In this document: in pieces, positions 16,941 to 25,636 of the stretch
Position numbering within the stretch: position 1 is the first letter of the stretch
How the letters are laid out: each line of letters opens with the position of its first letter
Source of the DNA: Pseudomonas sp. ICMP22404
GTDB lineage: Bacteria; Pseudomonadota; Gammaproteobacteria; Pseudomonadales; Pseudomonadaceae
DNA length: 64,000 bases
Direction: 5' to 3'
NCBI RefSeq assembly: GCF_006227205.1
Contig: NZ_VCNG01000003.1
Coordinates: forward strand, 124,001-188,000
The notes under the pieces: model-generated
Database searches by the model: none
What the model saw: the letters and a program-made list of their open reading frames with translations, nothing else
What the model was told of the DNA's origin: nothing
Translations under genes and position numbers: made by a program

Positions 16941-17043
16941 GCACCTGCGCAGGTTGGGCCGCGGAAAACGCCATGCCGAAGGCGCTCAGACCGGCGATGA
17001 AGTCAAGCCAGAGAGGCTGTTGGAATAAATACAGGCGAGGCAT
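16927..17043 (-). CDS. Small 38-aa protein, overlapping the MFS gene start
   Basis: A short frame from ATG 17043 to TGA 16927 encodes a 38-aa protein opening MPRLYLFQQPLWLDFIAGLSAF and rich in hydrophobic and aromatic residues. AAAGGAC lies six bases before the ATG, a better ribosome site than that of the next gene. The last 14 bases overlap the MFS start in another frame, as in coupled leader-type arrangements. It lies 17 bp below the RND gene. It may be a membrane-associated microprotein or a leader peptide that controls MFS translation. No family recognised. Confidence 0.5.
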   Translation of the reverse strand: MPRLYLFQQPLWLDFIAGLSAFGMAFSAAQPAQVHDER

Positions 17044-17060
17044 GGCAATGTCCTTTTTTG

Positions 17061-19595
17061 TTATGGCGCGACTGGATTAGCCGCTGTCTGATCGTGATCG
17101 GAAGCCGTCTTGCTCGGCGAACGCGGCACCCTGCCCGCCTCCGCCACGGGGGGAAACAGCGGCACATTCATCGAGCGGCTGGTCTCATCCAAGAGGTCAG
17201 GTGCGGCCTGTCCCTTGCTCGCCCGCTTACTCGGCAACAGGAAGTGAGCCAGGGCCGGCAGCAGTACCAACGCCCCGACCATGTTCCAGACGAACATGAA
17301 GGCCAGCAGTACGCCCATGTCGGCCTGGAACTTGATCGGCGAAAGCATCCAGGTGGCCACGCCGATCGCCAGGGTCACACCAGTCAGCATCACCACCTTG
17401 CCGGTGGACAGCAGTGCCCGGTAATACGACTCCGACAGGCTCGCGCCCTGGCGCATGTGCCCGAGCAGGATGCTCATCACGTACAACGCATAGTCGACGC
17501 CGATGCCCACGCCAAGGGCGATCACCGGCAGGGTCGCGACCTTGACGCCGATGTTCAGCCAGACCATCAGTGCTTCACAGAGGATCGAGGTAAGCATCAG
17601 CGGAATCACCGCGCAGATCGTGGCGCGCCAGGATCGGAAGGTGATCAGGCACAGCAGGATCACCGCGCCGTAGACCCAGAACAGCATTTCGCGGTTGGCT
17701 TGCCTGACGACAATGTTGGTCGCCGCCTCGATCCCGGCATTGCCAGCAGCCAGGAGGAACTGGACGTCGTTGGTATTGTTCGCCACGGCGAATTGTTCGA
17801 CGTGATCCACCAGGCTGCTCAGGGTTTGCGCCTTGTGGTCGGAGAGGTAGACGTAGAGCGTCAGCAGGCTGCAGTCTTCGTTGTACAGGCCGCGCGGCGC
17901 CCCGGCGGTTACCATGTTGAGCATCGCCTGGTTATTCTGCAGTTCGTACCACTTCGGGCTGCCTTCGCTCAGTCCGACCAGCATCCGGCGATTGAGCAGC
18001 GCCAGGGAATTGGTCGAATCCACGCCTGGCAAGGTGCGTAGTTGCCAATCGAGGGCGTCGACCTTGCTCAGGATGTCGTAGCGCGAGCAGGCGCTAGCCG
18101 GGGTCCTGACCATGACCGCGAACAGATCGCTGCTGGCGCCGTAGTGTTGGGTCAGAAACCCATCATCCTGGTTGTAGCGCGAGTCAGCCCGCAACTCGGG
18201 GGCGCCGGCGTCGAGATCACCGACTTTCAATTGCAGGCTGACCACGAAGCCAACGGTCGCCAGTGTCAGGCTCAAGACGATGCACAAGGCGGCCCAGCGA
18301 CGTTGCGTGAACAAATCGAGGAAGCGCCAGAACCCATGGCGGCTCTGCCCGGCTTGTTCGGCATGCTCGCTCTTCAGACTCAACCGAGCCGCGCGGCGGC
18401 TGACACCCACATAGGAAAGCAGCACCGGTAGCAGGATCAGATTGGTGAAGATCAGCACGGCCACACCGATGCTGGCAATCATCGCCAAGTCCTGAATCAC
18501 CTGGATCTTGATGATCATCAGCACCGCGAAGCCAACCGCATCACAGAGCAGTGCGGTGAGGCCGGCCAGAAACAAACGGCGGAAGGTAAAGCGTGCCGCA
18601 ACCACACGGTGCATGCCACGCCCGATGTCCTGCATGATGCCGTTCATCTTCTGTGCGCCATGGCTCATGCCAATGGCAAACACCAGGAACGGCACCAGCA
18701 CCGAATAGGGGTCCAGTTGATAGCCCAGCAACGGCAGCAGGCCGAGTTGCCAGACCACCGCCACCAGCGAGCAGAACACCACCAGCAAGGTGCTGCGTAT
18801 GCAGCGGGTGTACCAGTAGAGCACCACCGCGGTGATCAGGATGGCCACGGCAAAGAACATCAGGATCTGCCGCAGGCCGGCGATCAGGTCACCGACTTTC
18901 TTGGCGAAACCGGTGATGCGAATGTCGATGCTGTCGCTCTGGTATTGACTGCGCAGCGACTCCAGCTGTTGCGACAGCCTGGTGTAGTCCAACGGCTGAC
19001 CATCAGGGGTGCGCTGTAGCAGTGGCACGTGGATGATGCTCGAGGCCTGGTCGAAAGCCACCAACTGACCGATCTCGTTGGACAGCAGCACATTGCGCCG
19101 CAATGCCGCGAGGCTGGCGGCACCACCATCGTAGTTGTCCGGAATCACCGGACCGCCATCCAGGCCCGCTTCGGTCACCGCCACCCAGCGCGTGGCCGGC
19201 GTCCACAATGACTTCATGTACGCACGGTCGACACCGGGCAGCAGATAGATCGTGTCGCTCAACGCCTGCAAAGTCTTGAGGTAAGCGCTGTCGTAAATGT
19301 CGCCCCGCTTGTTGACCACGGCGATGCGCACCGCGTTACCCAGACCGCTCAGTTCCTGTTGGTGCTCCAGGTAGTTCGCGATGTAGGGATGTTGAGTGGG
19401 GATCATTTTTTCGAAGCTGGCGTTCAGCTCGACACGGCTGGACTGCCAACCGAGCACCAGCGTGGTCGCCAGGCACAACAGCAACACCCACAGACGATGG
19501 TTGAATAGGGCTCGCTCGAGTACCGAGCCGGAACGCGGATCAAAGTCATCGAAGGCATTCGCAGGAGACGGGGTGAAATGGCTAGGGGACGTCAT
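17061..19595 (-). CDS. MMPL/RND-family transporter
   Basis: An 844-aa RND-superfamily membrane protein of the MMPL/HAE3-like type. One membrane helix near residues 30-50 is followed by a large periplasmic domain, a helix bundle, then a second copy of the pattern. The predicted total is 12 helices. The family moves lipids, sterol-like or other hydrophobic compounds in the envelope and works without an obvious adaptor here. Upstream neighbours DUF1302, DUF1329 and a YCF48-like protein form the set that accompanies this transporter in other proteobacteria. ATG 19595 is five bases below the upstream stop with GAGG in between. Confidence 0.88.
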   Translation of the reverse strand: MTSPSHFTPSPANAFDDFDPRSGSVLERALFNHRLWVLLLCLATTLVLGWQSSRVELNASFEKMIPTQHPYIANYLEHQQELSGLGNAVRIAVVNKRGDIYDSAYLKTLQALSDTIYLLPGVDRAYMKSLWTPATRWVAVTEAGLDGGPVIPDNYDGGAASLAALRRNVLLSNEIGQLVAFDQASSIIHVPLLQRTPDGQPLDYTRLSQQLESLRSQYQSDSIDIRITGFAKKVGDLIAGLRQILMFFAVAILITAVVLYWYTRCIRSTLLVVFCSLVAVVWQLGLLPLLGYQLDPYSVLVPFLVFAIGMSHGAQKMNGIMQDIGRGMHRVVAARFTFRRLFLAGLTALLCDAVGFAVLMIIKIQVIQDLAMIASIGVAVLIFTNLILLPVLLSYVGVSRRAARLSLKSEHAEQAGQSRHGFWRFLDLFTQRRWAALCIVLSLTLATVGFVVSLQLKVGDLDAGAPELRADSRYNQDDGFLTQHYGASSDLFAVMVRTPASACSRYDILSKVDALDWQLRTLPGVDSTNSLALLNRRMLVGLSEGSPKWYELQNNQAMLNMVTAGAPRGLYNEDCSLLTLYVYLSDHKAQTLSSLVDHVEQFAVANNTNDVQFLLAAGNAGIEAATNIVVRQANREMLFWVYGAVILLCLITFRSWRATICAVIPLMLTSILCEALMVWLNIGVKVATLPVIALGVGIGVDYALYVMSILLGHMRQGASLSESYYRALLSTGKVVMLTGVTLAIGVATWMLSPIKFQADMGVLLAFMFVWNMVGALVLLPALAHFLLPSKRASKGQAAPDLLDETSRSMNVPLFPPVAEAGRVPRSPSKTASDHDQTAANPVAP

Positions 19596-19599
19596 GACC

Positions 19600-20703
19600 T
19601 CACTCCGAAGCGGCAGTGGATGGCTGCGCAATACGCTGCAGCCCAGTGAAACCGGCGACAATCAGGCTGCCATCGGCCGCCTCGACCAGGCTTGAAACAG
19701 GCCGCCCCAATGGCTTGCCCAGTGGCAGCAGCGCCGCCCCGATCTGCTCGGAATTGCGAAACAGAACACCGCTCTGGTTCACCAACAGCACCTGGCCGTC
19801 GGCACGGCGGGTGGCGTCGTTGAAGGAAATCGGCATGGGGACTGACAGGCGTTGGAAGCTGTCGCCCCCATCATTGGAGATAAAGGCGTTGCCCCTCAGG
19901 CCGCCCACCAACAGGGCACCATCAGCGCGGCTCTGCAAGGTGAAGAAACTGCCTTCGTAAGGGCTTTGCAGCTGATTGAACGAAACCGCACTGTCATCCG
20001 AGCGCGCCAGGTAACCCTGCTCGCCAGCCAGGAACCAGCGTGCCCCCTGGTGACTGATGGCGTACAGATGCATCCCGTTCGGGTTGGCGATGTGTCCCAT
20101 CCGTGACTTCCAGGTGGCGCCACCGTCGGCAGTCCATAGCGCCAGTCCGTAGGCCCCCACGATCAGGCCGTGCTGTGCATCGATGAATTCGAGCGCCAGA
20201 AAGGGTTTGTCCGCGCCCTCGGCAACAAGACGTTCGGCACTTTGCACACGTAGCAATGCGTCATCCGGATTGGCAGCGGTGGCCTGGTCGGCCTTGGCTG
20301 CCTCCAGTTCGAGCTGCGCCGCGCGTGCACCGTCCAGTTGCAACGTCCAGTGCTCGCCCCCATCACGCGTAGCCAATACCACCCCGGCATGGCCGACGGC
20401 CCAGCCATTTTGTGCATCGACGAACTGCACCGCCGTCAGGCTGACCGATACCGGCACGGAGGCCTGGCGCCAGCGCAGCCCATTGTCGTCGGAAAGCAGC
20501 ACCAGGCCCCGCTCGCCTACGGCCACCAGGCGTGTACCGGCCCGCGCCAGATCGATCAATACGCTTTTCTGTGCAGCCGGCACCACCATGGCCGGGGTGT
20601 TCAGCGGTGCGCCCACGGTATTTGACCCGGCCAGGCACTCGCTCATGGCAAAGGGTAAATACAAGGCCAAGAGCAAGAAGCCCGCCTGACTGATTCTGTT
20701 CAT
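19600..20703 (-). CDS. YCF48-like/BNR-repeat exported protein
   Basis: A 367-aa exported protein. The signal sequence AGFLLLALYLPFAMSECLAG is followed by repeated BNR/YCF48-type beta-propeller motifs such as SDDNGLRWRQ, TRDGGEHWT and TADGGATWK. Proteins of this kind fold as beta-propellers; the plant YCF48 homologue assists photosystem II assembly, but the bacterial role next to MMPL transporters is unknown. It may be a periplasmic partner of the transporter or the DUF1302/1329 pair. ATG 20703 has GAGGTGG just upstream; the frame stays open further but without support. Confidence 0.85.
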   Translation of the reverse strand: MNRISQAGFLLLALYLPFAMSECLAGSNTVGAPLNTPAMVVPAAQKSVLIDLARAGTRLVAVGERGLVLLSDDNGLRWRQASVPVSVSLTAVQFVDAQNGWAVGHAGVVLATRDGGEHWTLQLDGARAAQLELEAAKADQATAANPDDALLRVQSAERLVAEGADKPFLALEFIDAQHGLIVGAYGLALWTADGGATWKSRMGHIANPNGMHLYAISHQGARWFLAGEQGYLARSDDSAVSFNQLQSPYEGSFFTLQSRADGALLVGGLRGNAFISNDGGDSFQRLSVPMPISFNDATRRADGQVLLVNQSGVLFRNSEQIGAALLPLGKPLGRPVSSLVEAADGSLIVAGFTGLQRIAQPSTAASE

Positions 20704-20773
20704 AGCCACCTCGGAATAACACTCACACCCCAAGGGCAGACCGACAGGCCTACCCTTCACGCTCAGCCCGGAT

Positions 20774-22138
20774 TTAACGCACGCCACGTCCAGCCATCGC
20801 CGCAGGCGAGAACTCCGAGACCTTGTAGCGATCAACCGCGTGATACTGCTCTGGCAATCCGGCGTAGAGGTTCTGAACGAACCACGCACCGGAGGTCAGG
20901 TCATAGAATCCGGCAGACAGCTGCACCAGGCCTGGCAGGTCGGGCAATACGGAAGGCAGCGACCAGAGGGTCTTGGCCAGTTGGCCGCTGGCATCCCAAC
21001 GGTCGCCGAGCAGGGCTTGCCAGGTGTCTTCGTCGAGGTAGTAACGGCCCTTGGGCAACTGGTGGCGCTTGCCAGCAGCCAAGGTTGACTCGACCACCCA
21101 GACACGATGCAACTCCCAACGAACGTAATCCGGGTTCAGATGGTGCTTGCCTAACAGGTCCTGTGGCTGGGCAGCGTTCTGCGCCTTGTTGGTGTTGTAG
21201 GGAACGTACATCTCCTGCTTGCCCACCAGTTTCCAGTCGAACCGGTCCGTTCGACCTCCCCACACGCTCAGCTCATCGAAGGACATAACCCCGGCGGTGG
21301 ACGGCGTAGGTGTATCGCAGCAGGCGTTGGGCAGCGTGCGCACCCGACGCTGGCCACTCAGATAGACATGGGCCTGGGATTTATCGCCGTTGATGTTCTC
21401 ACGCCCCAGGATCTGCTCGCCGGCACGAATCGCCGGGCCGAGATTGACAAAGTGCACAAGCCAGTAATCGCCCGAGTAGTTCTCAGGACCGCCCTCCTCG
21501 AAGTAGTAGGGCATTTCCTGGGTCAACAGACCGTCACTCGTCATCACCTGATTGCCATCGGCAGTCATCAGGTAGTGACGAAAATGCGCCGCCACCGAGG
21601 TACCGCGCCAGTTCAGCAGGTGGTTCCAGATGGCTTCGGTACCGTTCTGCGGAATCGGAAACGGGATCCCGCCATAGGCACCGTCGGGGATCAGGCCGGC
21701 GCTGCTGTTCACCAGTTTCGCGCGGGTCGCATTCTTGAACGTGTTGTCATAGACCCACTGCGGCGCGGCCGCCGTACGCCGGGTCGGATAGACATCGATG
21801 CGATAAGTGTCCGGGAAACGTTTGAACAGTTCCTTGGTACCGTCGCTGAGCTTGTCGGCGTACTTGGTCAGGTTCTGCGCGGTAATGCTGTACAAGGGTT
21901 TGTCCGCCGCAAACGGATCGCCGCGCTTGCCGCCCGGAACATAGGCCGGATCAACCTTGGTGTAGCCACCGTCCCAGGCCGGGATGCTGCCATCGGCATT
22001 GCCGGCTTTCTCGGCACCGAAGGGGGTCAGGGTCTTGCCCAGCGCGGCCGCCTGTTCGGCGCTGGCGGCCAAGGCCATCGGCGCGGCAGCGGCCAGCAGG
22101 GTTAAGCACAAGGCCTTTAGAGTGAACTGAATGGTCAT
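20774..22138 (-). CDS. DUF1329 exported protein
   Basis: A 454-aa exported protein with signal peptide ending near LLAAAAPMALAAS and a DUF1329-type mature region. DUF1329 proteins resemble outer-membrane lipoprotein-sorting folds (LolB/LppX-like) and nearly always pair with DUF1302 proteins. The pair is associated with uptake or processing of hydrophobic compounds, but the mechanism is not established. ATG 22138 has GAGGA seven bases upstream, 12 bp below the DUF1302 stop. No lipobox is evident, so the mature protein is probably periplasmic. Confidence 0.87.
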   Translation of the reverse strand: MTIQFTLKALCLTLLAAAAPMALAASAEQAAALGKTLTPFGAEKAGNADGSIPAWDGGYTKVDPAYVPGGKRGDPFAADKPLYSITAQNLTKYADKLSDGTKELFKRFPDTYRIDVYPTRRTAAAPQWVYDNTFKNATRAKLVNSSAGLIPDGAYGGIPFPIPQNGTEAIWNHLLNWRGTSVAAHFRHYLMTADGNQVMTSDGLLTQEMPYYFEEGGPENYSGDYWLVHFVNLGPAIRAGEQILGRENINGDKSQAHVYLSGQRRVRTLPNACCDTPTPSTAGVMSFDELSVWGGRTDRFDWKLVGKQEMYVPYNTNKAQNAAQPQDLLGKHHLNPDYVRWELHRVWVVESTLAAGKRHQLPKGRYYLDEDTWQALLGDRWDASGQLAKTLWSLPSVLPDLPGLVQLSAGFYDLTSGAWFVQNLYAGLPEQYHAVDRYKVSEFSPAAMAGRGVR

Positions 22139-22150
22139 GCGCAAATCCTC

Positions 22151-23830
22151 TTAGAACGTGGTCTTGACGGAGAAAGCCAGGTAGTCCCGGTCCTTCAACG
22201 ACTGCTTGTAGTTGAACTGATTGGCGGCGTTGAGACTGGTGTCCTCGGGACCGTAGAAGTGGGTATAAGTCAGTCCCACGGTCACTTGGTCCAGATAGGT
22301 GGCAGAGACGCCAATGTTCATGTCCCCTCCTCTGTCAGGACCAAACCCACTGATCACGGCCGACTTGCCCATGGGGAAATAGCTGATGCCCAGCGGCACG
22401 CTGATATCCACGCCAGGGAAGAACTGGCGATAGGTCGGCGTGTAGACCAGTTTCAGGCCCAGGGCGTCGTCGGTGGCGTTAGGGTCAAGAGCTGCGCGGT
22501 TCCTGGTCACGGCCAGCAGGCGGTTCCAGGCCACCTCCCCTACCAGGCTGGCTTCATTGGCGACAAAGGAAGGACCCAGGGACGCCAAGACGTTGAGGTT
22601 GACGTGGGCCGTCCGGCCAACGGCATAGAGGGCGTCATCGTTGTTGTCCGCCTCGACGCCCGGCAGGACGGTCTGAGCGTTGGACACCAACGGCATGTTC
22701 CAACGCATCGATGCCTCGCCGGCAAAGCTGTACTCGTCGACGGAGGTCGCGAAACTGGCTCCCAGGACACGGATATCTTCCGGGTAAACCCAGGAGTATT
22801 CGCCGACTTGTCCGGTGCTGAAGTTCGGCCCGGTGGCATTCGGCTTCAAGTACAGCGTTGGGGTTTTCTCGTGATACTGGAGCGCATACAAACCGTAATC
22901 CGTCGTCCCAGTGTTGTATTTGAGCTGCAGGCCGCCCTGGCCGGAGTTCCTGGCCTTCTTGTCCTTGCCATGGAAAAACGCGGCCGGGCTATTGGCATTA
23001 CCGCCAAGGAAATCGGGGAACGGCCCGCCAGTGATCAGCCGCTCATTACCGTCACCAATGGTATCGCTGGTGGAGAAATAGCTGCCGGCGCCCGGCAAGC
23101 GAGTGGCCTCCCACTCCAGCTGGTAGAAGGCGCCCAATGACACATCGTCAGTGAGTTGGTAGGTGGTCGAGAGTTGGTTGACCGGCCGGGTGATTTCCTT
23201 GAACTGGGTGTTGGGTACCGATTGCGCCTTGACCACGTCCACCGGTGCCATGGCACCGGCGATGCCGTTGCCGCCGAAGAACAGACTCTCCCCCCAGATC
23301 AGCCCGTGACGCCCCGCGCGAACCGATAAGGTACGGTCGGCCAATTCACCGTTCCAGTAGACGAAGGCATCCAGCAGTTCGCCGTCACCACCGTGCAACT
23401 GACGGGTATCGCTGGTGAACTCGTCGAAGCCCACCGAACGTTGGTTGGCACTGGCCGCGTCGTTGTTGTCGTTGCGGTCTTGGTAAACGGTGTCGTACCA
23501 AGCGGCACCGCTCAGGCGAGCACCGAAGTTGTGATAACCAATATCCATTTCGGAAAGGATATCCAGGCGATTGGAGATCAGCCCCTTGCCAAAGTTATGA
23601 TCACCGTCATTCTGATTAAGCGCCGTCTGGCCCTCGCTGAGTTTGCTGCTGGGGTTCTTGAGGCGCCACGCCGCGCTGTACTTCAGCGTGTTGTCCCAAC
23701 GCAAGCTGAGATCGGGATTACCGGTATCGATCTGAAACGCCTGGGCAGCCGAAGCACCAAGCCCCAGGCTGGCCGCGAGGGTCAGGGTGAAGGGGACACG
23801 CCGCGAGGCAGCGATCTTGCGAGTAGCCAT
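22151..23830 (-). CDS. DUF1302 outer-membrane protein
   Basis: A 559-aa protein with signal peptide cleaved after ASAAQA and a mature DUF1302 region, rich in aromatic and alternating polar/hydrophobic strands ending in F (SVKTTF), as expected for an outer-membrane beta-barrel. The family partners DUF1329 and sits next to RND/MMPL pumps, so it likely forms the outer-membrane route for a hydrophobic substrate. ATG 23830 follows AGAGGG. It begins the envelope sub-operon DUF1302-DUF1329-YCF48-MMPL, 125 bp below the FAD monooxygenase. Confidence 0.88.
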   Translation of the reverse strand: MATRKIAASRRVPFTLTLAASLGLGASAAQAFQIDTGNPDLSLRWDNTLKYSAAWRLKNPSSKLSEGQTALNQNDGDHNFGKGLISNRLDILSEMDIGYHNFGARLSGAAWYDTVYQDRNDNNDAASANQRSVGFDEFTSDTRQLHGGDGELLDAFVYWNGELADRTLSVRAGRHGLIWGESLFFGGNGIAGAMAPVDVVKAQSVPNTQFKEITRPVNQLSTTYQLTDDVSLGAFYQLEWEATRLPGAGSYFSTSDTIGDGNERLITGGPFPDFLGGNANSPAAFFHGKDKKARNSGQGGLQLKYNTGTTDYGLYALQYHEKTPTLYLKPNATGPNFSTGQVGEYSWVYPEDIRVLGASFATSVDEYSFAGEASMRWNMPLVSNAQTVLPGVEADNNDDALYAVGRTAHVNLNVLASLGPSFVANEASLVGEVAWNRLLAVTRNRAALDPNATDDALGLKLVYTPTYRQFFPGVDISVPLGISYFPMGKSAVISGFGPDRGGDMNIGVSATYLDQVTVGLTYTHFYGPEDTSLNAANQFNYKQSLKDRDYLAFSVKTTF

Positions 23831-23955
23831 CGAAGTAACCCTCTTTATTGTTGTTGTATGTCAGCTCTTCTGATGAACAGCGCCCGCCGTCGAGCAGGCC
23901 AAGCCTGCACGGGCATGAACATCCTTGGGAAAACGAAATCGGTCCTGCCGGCGCC

Positions 23956-25080
23956 TCAGATGGGCTCTGCCGTGATCTCGAGCATCCGCCTGACCAGGCC
24001 GATCCGATCGAAGCTGCGGTCGTGGGCAATTTCCTTATCGCCTGCCAACACCGAGCTTTCGCTGATGAATTTGCAACGCTCATAACGGCGCGCCATAAAG
24101 CGTTCGAGCTGCTGTTCGACGCTGCCACCGGCAACCAGCTCTTCGCCTAGCACAACAGCATCTTCAATGGCCATGCCAGCGCCTTGGCCCAGGTGTGGCG
24201 TAGTGGCGTGCACCGCATCGCCAATCAGCACGACACGACCGCGGTACCAGGGCTCGTTGACGAACACCACCTCCAGCGGCTTGTAGATCACCCGTTCGCT
24301 GTCGATTATTTGCTCGCGCAGCTCGCCGATCAGGCCAGTGAAACCACTCAGGCGCTGGCGCATCCGAGTCGCCAGCGTGGCGGCCTCCATCCTCGGGTTG
24401 GAGGGCTCATGGGAAGTCACGAACAGGTACATCTGGTCGCGACCCAGCGGCACCAGCCCGGCATTGCCGGCGGCTCCCTGGAAGGTGGCCAGATGATCGA
24501 TTCCAGCGGCGCGCGGAAAGTTGTAGCGCCACACCGATTGGCCGGTGAAGCGCGGCAGGTACTGCTCGCCGAACAGCAAACCACGCATGTGGGAGTACAG
24601 GCCATCGGCACCCACGACCAGGTCATAACGGCCACGACTGGCATCGGTAAACAACACATCAACGCCCTCGCCCACCTGCTCCAGCGACTTGACGCTCAGG
24701 CCCAGACGGACCGGGACGCCAAGGGCAGCAACGGTTTCGCTAAGGACCCGATGCAGAGCCAGCCGCGAGATGCCGACGTTGGCTGGATACTCGGGGCCAG
24801 CCAGGCGCTGACCGGGGATTCGCGCCAGCTGTTCACCGTCCGTGGTATTGATGGTCACATCCTCAAACGCGTAGGCGGCGCCGAGGTAGCCGTCCAACAC
24901 ACCCAACTTGGCCATCTCGCGCACGACGTTACTCTGCTGGATGATGCCAACGCCGTAGACTGTCCACTGGGTCTTGAGCTCGACAAGATCGACTTCGATG
25001 TTCTTGCGACGCAAAGCGATCGCGGCACATAGACCACCGATACCACCACCGACGATAAGCACCTTTTTCACTGCGTTCAT
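23956..25080 (-). CDS. Group A FAD-dependent monooxygenase
   Basis: A 374-aa aromatic-type flavoprotein hydroxylase. Motifs seen are VLIVGGGIGGL (residues 8-17), the DG motif in VVGADGLYSHMR and the C-terminal IGDAVHATTPHLGQGAG. ATG 25080 is preceded by GAGACGAG; an in-frame GTG 30 bases upstream is less likely. It is a paralogue of the enzyme at 4154-5287, at the other end of the cluster. The 37-bp nod-box-like site at 25215-25251 lies 135 bp upstream, so its promoter is probably LysR-controlled. It likely makes the ring diol or activates the ring for cleavage; the substrate is unknown. Confidence 0.88.
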   Translation of the reverse strand: MNAVKKVLIVGGGIGGLCAAIALRRKNIEVDLVELKTQWTVYGVGIIQQSNVVREMAKLGVLDGYLGAAYAFEDVTINTTDGEQLARIPGQRLAGPEYPANVGISRLALHRVLSETVAALGVPVRLGLSVKSLEQVGEGVDVLFTDASRGRYDLVVGADGLYSHMRGLLFGEQYLPRFTGQSVWRYNFPRAAGIDHLATFQGAAGNAGLVPLGRDQMYLFVTSHEPSNPRMEAATLATRMRQRLSGFTGLIGELREQIIDSERVIYKPLEVVFVNEPWYRGRVVLIGDAVHATTPHLGQGAGMAIEDAVVLGEELVAGGSVEQQLERFMARRYERCKFISESSVLAGDKEIAHDRSFDRIGLVRRMLEITAEPI

Positions 25081-25214
25081 GCTCGTCTCACTCTTATTCT
25101 TGTTATTCACGCTAGCGTTCTGCCGGAGCGGTCCCAGGCTTCACTACCGGCTGTTTCTGCACACATTCGCTACCGCGTTGTGTTCACTTTCTCGGCAAAG
25201 CAGGCGTTTGACTA

Positions 25215-25251
25215 ATCGCATGTAGGGATACGATGTATCAGCTAGCGCGAT
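25215..25251 (-). promoter_or_regulatory. Nod-box-like operator 1
   Basis: The arrangement ATC-N9-GAT-N7-ATC-N9-GAT is exact here: ATC at 25215, GAT at 25227, ATC at 25237 and GAT at 25249. The spacing is that described for NodD-bound nod boxes. It lies 135 bp upstream of the FAD monooxygenase gene. Sites 26738, 29937 and 30023 share flanking bases beyond the defining triplets, such as AATCGC at the 5' edge. Likely bound by the LysR protein encoded at 26906. The rest of the 134-bp gap to the gene holds nothing else I recognise. Confidence 0.75.
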
Positions 25252-25258
25252 ACGTTAA

Positions 25259-25630
25259 CTAAGGTTCACACACTTCCAATTGACCCGCTTCGAGCACCAG
25301 CCAATCGGCCTCTGCATGCCATTGCAGCGCACTCAGGCGCTCCCCCAGGCAAGGCCCGTAGACACACAGGCCACTGTCCGGAAGGAACCGGGCACCATGG
25401 GCGTAACAGACGATCTGACGACCATCGACACTGAGAAAACGATCCTTGCGGTACTCCAGGCGCACCTCCAGGTGCGGGCAACTGTTGCGATAGACCCGAA
25501 CCTCACCACCATGGCGCAGGGCGAACACACTGTCCTTTCCCGTGCCCAGAGGATCGAACCCGCGTGCCTGGCCTTCCACCAGTTCATCCAGGCGACAGAG
25601 CACAAAGGCGTCGTGACTCATGGGCGACAT
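25259..25630 (-). CDS. Rieske [2Fe-2S] ferredoxin
   Basis: A 123-aa Rieske-type protein. The cluster ligands are C-P-H in SCPHLEV and C-x2-H in VCYAHGARF. It probably transfers electrons to an oxygenase of the pathway, although no large ring-hydroxylating dioxygenase lies beside it. Starts at ATG 25630 or 25621 are possible; I prefer 25630 because AGGTC lies nine bases upstream. It begins within seven bases of the extradiol dioxygenase stop, so the two form one operon. Its stop lies inside the gap that holds nod-box-like operator 1. Confidence 0.85.
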   Translation of the reverse strand: MSPMSHDAFVLCRLDELVEGQARGFDPLGTGKDSVFALRHGGEVRVYRNSCPHLEVRLEYRKDRFLSVDGRQIVCYAHGARFLPDSGLCVYGPCLGERLSALQWHAEADWLVLEAGQLEVCEP

Positions 25631-25636
25631 CCGCAC

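Noticed and set aside
15267..18041. Long plus-strand frames of 371 and 327 codons opposite the transporter and RND genes
   Set aside because: They mirror well-supported minus-strand genes; the high GC at third positions creates such antisense frames, and they lack family motifs.
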